A DNA stretch of 53,728 nucleotides from Calditrichota bacterium. GTDB lineage: Bacteria > Zhuqueibacterota > JdFR-76 > BMS3Abin05. Location: NCBI GenBank assembly GCA_013151735.1, contig JAADHR010000146.1, positions 19,595 through 73,322 on the forward strand, given 5' to 3'. Below, in pieces: positions 24,169 to 31,937 of the stretch. Within the stretch, counting starts at the first letter, position 1. Every line of letters starts with the position of its first letter. The notes under the pieces were generated by a model. That model did no database searches, was not told the origin of the DNA, and saw only the letters and a list, made by a program, of their open reading frames with translations. The position numbers were made by a program, and so were the translations under genes.

Positions 24169-25437
24169 ATGAAACGCTTTATTGCTTCTCTTGGCGTATT
24201 TATTTTCAGTTTTATGTTTTTTCTGGCAGTCGATAAACCCGCTCAAGCCATTCCGGCATTCGCCCGGAAATATCGGACCAGCTGCGCCACCTGTCATGCG
24301 GCCTTCCCCAAACTGAACGCTTTCGGGCAGGCGTTCCGGCGTCTGGGATATCATTTCCCTCAGGGCCAGGATGCGCAGATGGTCAAGGAGAAACCTATCA
24401 GCATGGGAGCAAACGCCTACAAGAGGCTCTGGCCCAATGCGGTCTGGCCGTCCACCATTCCGGGAACGGCGCCTATCGGGGTGATGCTGGAGAGTGAAAT
24501 CGGTGTTAACACCGAAGCAGACCGTACGAATGTGGATTTTTCGCAACTGATGAGTGAAATGGAAATATTAACCGGCGGAAATATCGGCGACGATATCAAT
24601 TTTTTAACCTCACTGTCCATTGGTGAAGAGGGCGTCGAACTGGAGATGGGCTATGTGGGATTTTACAATATTATAAAGGACGCCCGGCTCAATCTGAAGG
24701 TCGGAAAACTGCCTCCCGAGGTGCTCTTTGTGACCAACCACCGGCGTTTTGGACCGCCTTACTGGATAACCACCCGCACAATGGGAGACAATGAATGGTC
24801 TTTGGAAAACAGCCAGAAAGGGCTGGAAGCCAGCGGTATTTTGGCCTCCGGCAGGCTGGGCTACAATGTCGGTTTGGTGGAAGGACGGGGAAATCTTCAG
24901 AATCCTTTCAAAGAACCCTATTTTCACATCGCCTATAAATTTGGCGGACTCCCTTACAATGGGGTCAGTCCCGGAACACAACATAACGGCCGGCAGAGCT
25001 GGGGGGATAATGCACTGCAAATCGGTGTTTTTGCCTATATCGGCAAAGCCCAACTGACGGTGAACCAGGAAGATGCTTTCCGAATGCTGGGCGGCGACTT
25101 TGATGCCAATTACCGGCATTTGAAACTTGCGGGCGGATTTTCTTACCGGACGGATGACAGTCCTTACAAAAATCTTTCCACCGGCACAACAAATCGGATT
25201 TACTACCTGGAAGGGTATTACATGCTGTACCCCTGGCTGATCCCCTTCCTTCGCTGGGAAGCGTGGCAATTTAAACGGGCTGACCACGGAACAGCCACTT
25301 CGGACAGCCGGTTTGTGCCGGCACTGCAGGTCCTGCTTCGGGCTAATGTTCGTACTTACGTCAGCGCGGAAATTAAAAAATCAGACGGATCATACGATAT
25401 GGGCCATGTTAACTTTGGATTGCTGCTGGGATTTTGA
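24169..25437 (+). CDS. Monoheme cytochrome-porin fusion, Cyc2-like outer-membrane protein
   Basis: 422 aa. Signal peptide ends AQA at residue 27. The mature N-terminus IPAFARKYRTSCATCHAAFP places one haem site (CATCH, 39-43) in the PxFAR...CxxCHxxFPxLNxFGxxFR context, followed by KLNAFGQAFRRLGYHF. This arrangement is the hallmark of Cyc2-like fused cytochrome-porins, where a small haem domain plugs a 16-strand barrel; the remaining 350 residues are barrel-like. Length fits (Cyc2 proteins run about 400-500 aa). Ribosome site GAGGA about 10 nt upstream. Cyc2 of iron oxidisers takes electrons from Fe(II) outside the cell; whether this homologue does so, or handles another metal, is inference. 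Confidence 0.8.
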   Translation: MKRFIASLGVFIFSFMFFLAVDKPAQAIPAFARKYRTSCATCHAAFPKLNAFGQAFRRLGYHFPQGQDAQMVKEKPISMGANAYKRLWPNAVWPSTIPGTAPIGVMLESEIGVNTEADRTNVDFSQLMSEMEILTGGNIGDDINFLTSLSIGEEGVELEMGYVGFYNIIKDARLNLKVGKLPPEVLFVTNHRRFGPPYWITTRTMGDNEWSLENSQKGLEASGILASGRLGYNVGLVEGRGNLQNPFKEPYFHIAYKFGGLPYNGVSPGTQHNGRQSWGDNALQIGVFAYIGKAQLTVNQEDAFRMLGGDFDANYRHLKLAGGFSYRTDDSPYKNLSTGTTNRIYYLEGYYMLYPWLIPFLRWEAWQFKRADHGTATSDSRFVPALQVLLRANVRTYVSAEIKKSDGSYDMGHVNFGLLLGF

Positions 25438-25508
25438 CCCCTGCACAATTTTGGGCACCGGCAATCCGCCTTTTGCTTTGAGCTTTGCGATTGAATTAAT
25501 GGCCATTA

Positions 25509-25526
25509 ATTAAACGAATGTTTAAT
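25509..25526. promoter_or_regulatory. ArsR-type operator candidate
   Basis: ATTAAAC-GAAT-GTTTAAT is a perfect 7-bp inverted repeat with a 4-bp spacer, 28 bp before the proposed start of the ArsR gene, the usual place for autoregulation. The stretch GTTTAATCGTC beginning at 25520 recurs, inverted, in the palindrome at 31938 ahead of the efflux operon. Confidence 0.55.
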
Positions 25527-25553
25527 CGTCTAATTCAGTTGAGGAATCTGACT

Positions 25554-25910
25554 ATGGATTCAAGCGGCAACAGCTGTGATATTTTTTATGTCGATGAGCA
25601 AAAAGTTAAGTCCGTATCACAATACCTGAAAACCAACAACAGGGCCGGTGATATGGCAGAAATTTTTAAGGCACTCTGCGATCCCATGCGCCTCAAAATC
25701 ATTATGGCCCTGGACCGCGAAGAACTATGTGTCTGCGATCTGGCCACTCTTCTTGGTACAAGCCGACCCGCCGTATCGCACCACCTGCGAATACTCCGGT
25801 ATTTACGGCTGGTAAGGTATCGCCGCGACGGGAAAATTGCTTATTACTCACTAAACGACAGCCACATCAGCGAATTGATTCGTACCGTTCAGGAACATCT
25901 CGATGAATAG
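25554..25910 (+). CDS. ArsR/SmtB-family metal-sensing repressor
   Basis: 118 aa from the ATG at 25554 (GAGG at 25541); the in-frame ATG at 25518 would put the palindromic operator inside the coding region and has no ribosome site. A winged helix-turn-helix has the recognition segment TSRPAVSHHLRILRYL. Cys59 and Cys61 in ELCVCDLA form the alpha-3 motif of cadmium/lead/zinc sensors of the CadC/SmtB type, and Cys8 in the N-terminal arm could complete the site as in CadC; Cys42 (LCDP) may be a fourth ligand. Equal in length and closely related to the protein at 30844. It probably represses its own gene and metal-transport genes. Confidence 0.88.
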   Translation: MDSSGNSCDIFYVDEQKVKSVSQYLKTNNRAGDMAEIFKALCDPMRLKIIMALDREELCVCDLATLLGTSRPAVSHHLRILRYLRLVRYRRDGKIAYYSLNDSHISELIRTVQEHLDE

Positions 25911-26056
25911 GACGGACAAATTGTCCTTGAAATTAAAGCGGTAAGGCACAGGAAAGAACCCTGGAAATGATAATTGGAACAAAGTTAGGCCTTTCAGATG
26001 GATCACCCGTTTAAGTTTGGCGTGCATGGGGACAGAACCGTTGGGGGGAGATTACT

Positions 26057-27277
26057 GTGAAACGTCGTAATATTCTGGGATTTTTAACCGTGTTCGGACC
26101 GGGTCTCGTCGTCATGTTCGCTGATACCGATGCGGGAAGTGTCATTACGGCTGCGCAGAGCGGCGCGGTGTGGGGGTACAAACTGCTTTTGCTCCAGATT
26201 GTCCTGATCCCGATTGTTTACATGGTGCAGGATCTGGCGGTACGGCTGGGGTTAGTCACAGGCAAGGGACACGGCGAGCTGATCCGTGAACACTTCGGCA
26301 AAGGCTGGGCGTGGTTTTCGGTTTCCACGCTGATGGTCGCCTGTCTGGGAGCTTTGGTTACGGAGTTTGCAGGGGTGGCCGGTGCCGGGCTGTTGTTTGG
26401 CATTCCCCCCTGGCTAAGCGTTGGCATGGCCGTGTTGCTGCTTTCGATTGTAGCCTGGACCGGTTCGTACCTCTCCGTCGAGCGCATTGCTATTCTTATT
26501 GGCAGTTTTGAATTGATCTTCCTGGTTGTGGCCTGGTGGGCCCGTCCCAGCCCTGAGGCCATGTTGAGCGGCTTAATCCAGATTCCCTGGCGGGAGTCCG
26601 GATATCGGTACCTCGCCATAGCCAATATCGGCGCTGTGATTATGCCCTGGATGGTCTTTTACCATCAGTCTGCTGTCGTGGATAAAGGCCTGACAAGCAA
26701 GGATCTGCCGGCAGCCCGGCGGGATACGGCCATTGGAGCGATTATTACCCAGCTTATTATGATCGCAATACTGGTGACCGTCGCCGCGACCATTGGTGTG
26801 GAGAAACCCGGCGCATCGCTGAATACGGTACAACAGATCGCAGACGCATTGACCCCATTTTTAGGGAAAACCGTGGGCACAATTCTGTTTGCAATGGGCA
26901 TGATTGGGGCATCACTGGTTGCGGCAATTGTGGTCTCTCTTGCCACCGCCTGGGGACTGGGTGAGGTGAGCGGGTACAAGCGGTCCCTCGAGCATCAGCC
27001 CCATCAAGCGCCTTGGTTTTATATGATCTATACCGCCATGCTGATAGCAGGAGGCGTCATGGTGCTTTCGGGAGTTAACCTGGTCAACCTGAGTGTGGGG
27101 GTCCAGGTGATGAACGCGGCATTGCTGCCAATTGTGCTTGGATTTCTTTATCTGCTGGCAGTTAAGGCGTTGCCAAAACCGTACCGCTTGCATGGAAGCT
27201 ACTCTGTTGCGGTCGGTGTGATCGTAGCAATGACCAGTATTTTAGGTCTGTATGCGGCAGCCAGCCCGTTTTTTTAG
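26057..27277 (+). CDS. NRAMP-family divalent-metal transporter with altered binding motifs
   Basis: 406 aa with about eleven transmembrane helices. The family segment GPGLVVMFADTDAGSVITAA (14-33) carries DTDAGS where classical Mn/Fe carriers have DPGN: Asp25 and Gly27 are kept, Pro and Asn are changed. On helix 6 the canonical MPH is MPW (196-198): Met is kept, His is lost. Such NRAMP-related proteins may prefer other cations. GTG start at 26057 behind GGGGGGAG at 26043-26050. It lies 146 bp after the ArsR gene, which may control it. A short palindrome (GGACAA-A-TTGTCC, 25914-25926) lies in between. Confidence 0.85.
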   Translation: MKRRNILGFLTVFGPGLVVMFADTDAGSVITAAQSGAVWGYKLLLLQIVLIPIVYMVQDLAVRLGLVTGKGHGELIREHFGKGWAWFSVSTLMVACLGALVTEFAGVAGAGLLFGIPPWLSVGMAVLLLSIVAWTGSYLSVERIAILIGSFELIFLVVAWWARPSPEAMLSGLIQIPWRESGYRYLAIANIGAVIMPWMVFYHQSAVVDKGLTSKDLPAARRDTAIGAIITQLIMIAILVTVAATIGVEKPGASLNTVQQIADALTPFLGKTVGTILFAMGMIGASLVAAIVVSLATAWGLGEVSGYKRSLEHQPHQAPWFYMIYTAMLIAGGVMVLSGVNLVNLSVGVQVMNAALLPIVLGFLYLLAVKALPKPYRLHGSYSVAVGVIVAMTSILGLYAAASPFF

Positions 27278-27320
27278 GGGTGCAAGAACAGGCTTTTTTC
27301 TAGGTTTTCTAACCTATCTC

Positions 27321-27557
27321 AATGATTTACGATTGCAGAAGTTTCAATCACTTCGCCGATCAAAAATCGCTAATCACCATTCGTAAATCATCTTTTTAAG
27401 ATCTTGATTTAAGAACAAGGAATAATGATTTACGATTGCAGAAGTTTCAATCACTTCGCCGATCAAAAATCGTTAATCATCATTCGTAGATCATCTTTTT
27501 AAGATCTTGATTTAAGAACAAGGAATAACGATTTACGATTGCAGAAGTTTCAATCAC
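27321..27557. repeat. 103-bp tandem repeat, 2.3 copies
   Basis: Copies start at 27321, 27424 and 27527; the first two are 103 bp and differ at only a few positions, the third is cut after 31 bp. Each full unit is itself an inverted repeat: TGATTTACGA near its start pairs with TCGTAAATCA about 58 bp on (27323/27381 in copy 1), so it could fold as a cruciform or long hairpin. Not a CRISPR, as there are no unique spacers. It marks the left edge of a disturbed segment. Confidence 0.85.
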
Positions 27558-27665
27558 CTGAGTAGGTAGGGCGAGATGCGGCCGATAATTAAGCATGCAA
27601 GTCCGGGAAAAAAGCTTGACCAAAATTCATTATTTTCGTACATTAACCTATTATTAATTATTTAT

Positions 27666-27938
27666 ATGTTAATGAAGCGATTGAATATCATGAAAATTTA
27701 CTACAAACAGATTGCCGGGCTCTCCCAGCCGTTGGTTTCGCATCATTTGAAGGAACTGAAACATATTCACGTCGCAGTTACGGGGCGCGAAGGTTCCTTT
27801 GTTTTCTGCCAGCTTACCGAGCCTGGCATCCCGGCCGTTATTCGAACAACGCGAGGGAGCAGACAAAATGACAAAAAAGATAACACTCGTAATATTTATC
27901 CTATTCAGTTCAATCGGTATCAGTCTGGCTCAGAATAG
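27666..27938 (+). pseudogene. Remnant of a third ArsR-family regulator
   Basis: The reading frame gives YYKQIAGLSQPLVSHHLKEL and then a wing-like GREGSFVFCQLTEPG, the second half of an ArsR winged helix. The N-terminal half (helices before the recognition helix, with any metal-binding ELCxC motif) is missing, and the frame runs 71 bp into the TonB receptor gene, so the last 25 residues are not genuine. Upstream lie TTGACC-17-TACATT (27616-27644) and a CATTAAC/GTTAATG inverted repeat (27641/27668) that may be the old promoter and operator. Probably decayed; a functional DNA-binding fragment is less likely. Confidence 0.6.
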
Positions 27939-30048
27939 CTTTACGGCATTGGTCAAGGACGAGGAGTCAAAAGAACCGCTCATCGGCGTTAACGTTGTTG
28001 TGGAAGGAACAACAAAGGGCGGCAGTTCCGATTCAAACGGCAAGGTGACGATTACCAATATCCCCAATGGAAAACAAACGCTTGTATTTTCGTATATCGG
28101 CTATAAAACGGTTGAAAAATCGTATCTCTTTCCACGGCATGCGGCTGAAACGATCGTCATTTATATGGAAGCTTCGCCGCTGAATCTGGGAGAGGTAATC
28201 GCCTATTCCACACGCACCAACAACAGAGTGGAAGAGGTTCCGACGCGTATCGAGGTGATCGGTCAAAGAGAGGTCCGCGAGGGAATCACCATTAATCCGG
28301 CCGACATCACCCGAATGCTCGGTGAGAATTCCGGCATTCAAATTCAAAATACCTCCGCTGTGTCCGGCAATGTAACGCTGCGAATTCTGGGACTGCCCGG
28401 GAAATACACGCAATTGCTGCAGGACGGATTTCCGATGTACGGCGGTTTTTCTTCGGGGTTGAGTCTGCTGCAAATTCCGCCGCTCGATCTGAGGCAGGTC
28501 GAAATCATCAAGGGCTCATCATCCACGCTTTACGGCGGCGACGCCATTGCCGGAATTGTGAATCTGATAACGAAGACGCCATCCGATGAACCCGAGTTCT
28601 CGATGCTGTTCAATCAAACGCACAAAGGCGAAACGGATGTAAGCTCGTACTATTCCGGAAGGCGCGGAAAACTTGGCTTCACCGTACTGGCCTCTTTTAA
28701 TGCACAGAGGGCACGGGATGTCAGCGGAAACCGCTTCGCGGACATCCCCAAATATGACCGGACGGTTATTTCGCCCAAATTGTTTTACGATTTTGAAGAC
28801 AATCACCTTTTTATCGGTTTGTCCTTAGTAACCGAAAACAGAATCGGCGGAAACATGAAAGCGATTGCCGATAAAGCCGCCAATCCCGATGCCTTTTTCG
28901 AAGAGAACAAGACAGCGCGGCGAAACGGCTATTTAAAATACGAACACGTTTCGAAGAGCGGCAACATTCTGACGTTAAAAAGCAGCATAGGAAGTTTCGA
29001 AAGAAATCTGATTACCAATGTAAATGTGTTCAAAGGCTTGCAGACCACCGCGTTTTCGGAGTTGTCCTATCTGCTGAATGCCGGAAAACACAAATTCGTA
29101 AGCGGTGTGAATTATTACTATGACGATTTCAATCAAAAAGGAATCTCAGCAGAGCACGCTGCGCTCGATTACACACACACAACGGTCGGCGTTTTTCTGC
29201 AGGATAACTGGGCATTTGCCAAGAAATTATCGCTGGAACCCGGCCTGCGATTCGATTCCAATCAGAAATACGGGACATTTCTTCTTCCAAGATTAGCCGT
29301 AAAATATCAGTTTACCGGTAATTTTTTCACCCGCCTGAGCAGCGGCCTGGGCTACAAAATTCCAACACCTTTTACCGACGAGGCCGAGAGAACGCGCTAC
29401 CAGGACGTGAAGCCTTTGAGCGGCCTGAAAGCGGAAAGATCAACCGGGACCACCTGGGACCTGAACTATAAGAAACTGCTTTGGGGCGAATTATTTTTGT
29501 CGGTCAATCACTCGTTCTTTCTGACGAAAATTAACAGTCCGGTCATTGCGGACCCCTATTTATTGCGGAATCAAACGGTGTCCTATCTCAATGCCAACGG
29601 CGATATTGAAAGCAAAGGATTGAGCACGATTTTCAACCTATCTCTTGACGAATTTTCGTTTTACGTGGATTACACCTATCTGGATGCGCGCAAAACGTAT
29701 GACGCCAACAAACCTCTCGAACTGGCGCCGCAAAACAGACTGTCGACCATGCTTATTTACGAAAACGAGGAAACGGGCTGGAAAACCGGTATCGAGGCCT
29801 TTTACTTTGCAGACCAATATCTGGAAGACGGAACGAAAACGCCCAATTATTGGCGTATTGATGTCATGGCGCAAAAAGAAATCGGCCATTTCACAATCGC
29901 CCTGAACGTCGAAAACCTTCTCGACGTCCGGCAAACAAGATATGAAAATATTGTTCATCCGCCGTTAAGCAATCCGGTTTTCAATGAAATATATGCTCCG
30001 TTGGAAGGAAGGGTGGGAAATATCGTCGTGAAATATGATTTATTTTAA
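27868..30048 (+). CDS. TonB-dependent outer-membrane receptor
   Basis: 726 aa from the ATG at 27868, 9 nt after GAGGGA; the in-frame start at 27799 has no ribosome site. Signal peptide 1-22 (ISLAQ). Residues 23-110 are a carboxypeptidase-D regulatory-like domain (EEPLIGVNVVVEG-type strand pattern), common in Bacteroidota-type receptors. The plug (about 120-235) contains LRILGLPGKYTQLLQDGFPM and RQVEIIKGSSSTLYGGDAI, and a 22-strand barrel ends EGRVGNIVVKYDLF with a terminal Phe. No SusD partner follows. With metal genes on both sides, uptake of a metal or metal chelate is likely; the substrate is not shown by sequence. Confidence 0.9.
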   Translation: MTKKITLVIFILFSSIGISLAQNSFTALVKDEESKEPLIGVNVVVEGTTKGGSSDSNGKVTITNIPNGKQTLVFSYIGYKTVEKSYLFPRHAAETIVIYMEASPLNLGEVIAYSTRTNNRVEEVPTRIEVIGQREVREGITINPADITRMLGENSGIQIQNTSAVSGNVTLRILGLPGKYTQLLQDGFPMYGGFSSGLSLLQIPPLDLRQVEIIKGSSSTLYGGDAIAGIVNLITKTPSDEPEFSMLFNQTHKGETDVSSYYSGRRGKLGFTVLASFNAQRARDVSGNRFADIPKYDRTVISPKLFYDFEDNHLFIGLSLVTENRIGGNMKAIADKAANPDAFFEENKTARRNGYLKYEHVSKSGNILTLKSSIGSFERNLITNVNVFKGLQTTAFSELSYLLNAGKHKFVSGVNYYYDDFNQKGISAEHAALDYTHTTVGVFLQDNWAFAKKLSLEPGLRFDSNQKYGTFLLPRLAVKYQFTGNFFTRLSSGLGYKIPTPFTDEAERTRYQDVKPLSGLKAERSTGTTWDLNYKKLLWGELFLSVNHSFFLTKINSPVIADPYLLRNQTVSYLNANGDIESKGLSTIFNLSLDEFSFYVDYTYLDARKTYDANKPLELAPQNRLSTMLIYENEETGWKTGIEAFYFADQYLEDGTKTPNYWRIDVMAQKEIGHFTIALNVENLLDVRQTRYENIVHPPLSNPVFNEIYAPLEGRVGNIVVKYDLF

Positions 30049-30062
30049 AGGGATTTTTAACA

Positions 30063-30137
30063 ATGAAAAAGATAAATACCATAAATAGACTGCACTTGGG
30101 TGCTGTCGGCGGCACATTCAGGTATTCTGATGCATAA
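30063..30137 (+). pseudogene. Truncated start of a gene after the receptor
   Basis: A normal ribosome site (AAAGGGA, 30047-30053) and ATG start a 24-codon frame, MKKINTINRLHLGAVGGTF..., that stops after YSDA. It looks like the first part of a gene that has lost its remainder, joined to the sequence encoding the membrane protein at 30130. A real 24-aa peptide cannot be ruled out. Confidence 0.35.
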
Positions 30138-30576
30138 ACGCACCTGGTTCGGTATGACGGCGGTTATTGAAATCCGCAACCGCACCTTGCATCGGGCAGG
30201 CTTTGGGCGTTTGCTTATTCCGCATCCCCCGGCTGTAAACTGGCTGCTGCGTTTTGGAATGCAGGATGATTCTTATCACAAATTGAGTATCATCCACGAG
30301 TTCGGGCATTTCCAGACATTACCCGTCATCACAGCCTATACCCTGGCCGTTGTGTGGTGGATTCTGTCGGCCCATGCTACGGGTTTTGTCGGAATCCTTG
30401 CCATGTTAGTGGGTATCCACGCCACGTGGGAAATGTTGGCGGAACTGTATGTCCGCTCTCACACCGGCTCACAATACTCCTTTTACTACAGGGGCCTTTC
30501 GGTTCTCCCGAGAGCCCTTTTCTGGGGCATCATGGCGGCCATTTCCGCAGGCGGCTGGGTCATCCTTTTGCGCTGA
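30130..30576 (+). CDS. Small membrane protein with HEFGH motif
   Basis: 148 aa from the ATG at 30130; a GTG start at 30100 gives 158 aa, and neither has a strong ribosome site, so the protein may be 5'-truncated. IIHEFGHFQTLP (about 57-68) matches the HExxH signature of zinc metallopeptidases and precedes hydrophobic helices at about 65-105 and 128-146. A third ligand could be His in VGIHATWEMLAELYVR. I do not recognise a named family. It overlaps the truncated frame at 30063, which supports a recombination event here. Confidence 0.5.
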   Translation: MHKRTWFGMTAVIEIRNRTLHRAGFGRLLIPHPPAVNWLLRFGMQDDSYHKLSIIHEFGHFQTLPVITAYTLAVVWWILSAHATGFVGILAMLVGIHATWEMLAELYVRSHTGSQYSFYYRGLSVLPRALFWGIMAAISAGGWVILLR

Positions 30577-30785
30577 TTCCATCCATAACGGCTGAAAAAT
30601 CACCGGGCCGCACAAGTCGAAGCGGAAAGCGAAAATCCTGCCGGTCCCTGAAGATTACACCGGGGGGCTTCTCCATCCCCATCACTATTTGAAGCCGAAG
30701 ACTCAAGGCATGTTGCAGAAGTGCCGGGTACTGGCATGATAGCCTCAATTTGTACATAAGAATCACTAAGAATTGAAAAAAATAT

Positions 30786-30814
30786 TTGACATCACCGCAT
30801 TTTTTCCTTATATT
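30786..30814 (+). promoter_or_regulatory. Sigma-70 promoter of the second ArsR gene
   Basis: TTGACA at 30786-30791 and TATATT at 30809-30814 are separated by exactly 17 bp, a near-consensus promoter. The -10 element overlaps the left arm of the operator at 30812, so repressor binding would block polymerase. Confidence 0.7.
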
Positions 30815-30831
30815 TGAATAGTTGTTCAAAT
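30812..30831. promoter_or_regulatory. ArsR-type operator overlapping the -10 element
   Basis: ATTTGAA (30812-30818) and TTCAAAT (30825-30831) form a perfect inverted repeat around TAGTTG. Position over the -10/start region and 13 bp before the ArsR ATG is typical for SmtB/CadC-type autoregulation. Confidence 0.65.
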
Positions 30832-30843
30832 GTAAAGGCGACT

Positions 30844-31200
30844 ATGAACTTGTCTCAAGACATCTGTTCAGTAGAAATTATCAATCGGGAAAAGGTAAAT
30901 CGGGTCAATCGAAACCTGACCAGCCTGAAAGAAACCCGTGACATGGCCGGTCTTTTGAAATCTCTGGCCGACCCCACACGGCTGCGCATCGTGCAGGCCC
31001 TGCTGCTGGAAGAACTCTGTGTATGCGATATTTCGGCAATTGTAAATGTTTCGATTTCCGCTATTTCGCATCAATTACGACTGTTGCGCAACATGCGGAT
31101 TGTCAAGTTTCGTAAACAGGGCAAACAGGTTTTCTACTCGCTGGATGATGAACACATTGCACAATTGGTACAAACAGCGCTGGAGCACGTCTCCGAATAG
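30844..31200 (+). CDS. ArsR/SmtB-family metal-sensing repressor (second copy)
   Basis: 118 aa from the ATG at 30844 (AAAGG at 30834); the upstream in-frame TTG at 30814 lies inside the operator. Cys59 and Cys61 in ELCVCDIS and Cys8 in the N-terminal arm give the same Cys set as the protein at 25554. The recognition helix reads VSISAISHQLRLLRNM, different enough to expect a different operator. It is followed by a terminator and then the tripartite efflux operon, which it probably regulates together with itself. Cadmium, lead or zinc is the likely inducer. Confidence 0.88.
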   Translation: MNLSQDICSVEIINREKVNRVNRNLTSLKETRDMAGLLKSLADPTRLRIVQALLLEELCVCDISAIVNVSISAISHQLRLLRNMRIVKFRKQGKQVFYSLDDEHIAQLVQTALEHVSE

Positions 31201-31253
31201 CCGCTTCCCGGCAGCAAACGGCCAATCTCAAATGGATTGATTTGATTTTGGCC

Positions 31254-31273
31254 GGCCCTAAAGAGGGCCTTTT
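31254..31273 (+). terminator. Rho-independent terminator after the ArsR gene
   Basis: GGCCCT-AAAG-AGGGCC forms a 6-bp GC stem with a tetraloop at 31254-31269, followed by four T. The short T-run lowers confidence somewhat. Confidence 0.6.
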
Positions 31274-31403
31274 GGCGCCCCTGGTTACCAGCGGGAAAGG
31301 CCTCTTAATCCGGAAGGGATCTGGATTCTGAATTCAGGTTCAGCGCGATACAGAGGAAAAAAAATCTTATGGGAGCCCATTCAGGATTAAAACGGGACAA
31401 ATT

Positions 31404-31835
31404 ATGATCATTCCAAAAATTGGGTTTTTGTTTAAGAAAACAGCGTATCTTTTTGCGATTCTTTTATTCCTGAGCCAAATATTCATATTACCGGTCTCTC
31501 TGCCCAGCCTGGTGTTGTGTGTGGGAGATGACCACGTGGCCCTTGAACTGAAAAGCAGTCAGACCCGTTCCGTGGCCAATTCAAATGCAATCACTGCTCA
31601 GGAAAATGCCCGGACCGGATTTCACAACGACGCCTGTATTGATATTTCGCTATTTCAATATTCTCAGGACCTCTTTGCCAACAGATACCCATTGGCCGTT
31701 CAATCTGTGCGTCTTGTCCAAAAGAGCAGTACCGCACCTCCTGTTCGGCCCCCGCAACTCTTTGCCGGACTTCATCTTTTACGTCCATCTTTTTCTCTGC
31801 AAAACGCTGAAAACCATGTTGTCCTGCTGATTTGA
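31404..31835 (+). CDS. Small exported protein preceding the efflux operon
   Basis: 143 aa. A hydrophobic segment at about 14-40 acts as a signal or anchor. Then comes LVLCVGDDHVALEL, later NDACIDISLF, and a proline-rich region (STAPPVRPPQLF). Small proteins of this plan, with CxGxDxHVALE and a second Cys block, are often encoded just ahead of czcC/cusC in many phyla; the family has no known function. The ATG at 31404 has a weak ribosome site. A 138-bp gap with an ArsR-like palindrome separates it from the outer-membrane component. Confidence 0.6.
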   Translation: MIIPKIGFLFKKTAYLFAILLFLSQIFILPVSLPSLVLCVGDDHVALELKSSQTRSVANSNAITAQENARTGFHNDACIDISLFQYSQDLFANRYPLAVQSVRLVQKSSTAPPVRPPQLFAGLHLLRPSFSLQNAENHVVLLI

Positions 31836-31937
31836 TTTTTTCTCCTTTTTTTGCCATTCCTCATCAATAGATTTACGGATGTCTTTCATCGCCTTGTGAA
31901 ATAAAGTGTTTTTGGTCAGTACCCATTGAACCGGGTC

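Noticed and set aside
25914-25926. Palindrome GGACAA-A-TTGTCC as an operator of the NRAMP-like gene
   Set aside because: Short, more than 130 bp from the start codon and not found at other metal genes.
27321-27557. CRISPR array
   Set aside because: The 103-bp units are adjacent with no unique spacers, and no cas genes are present.
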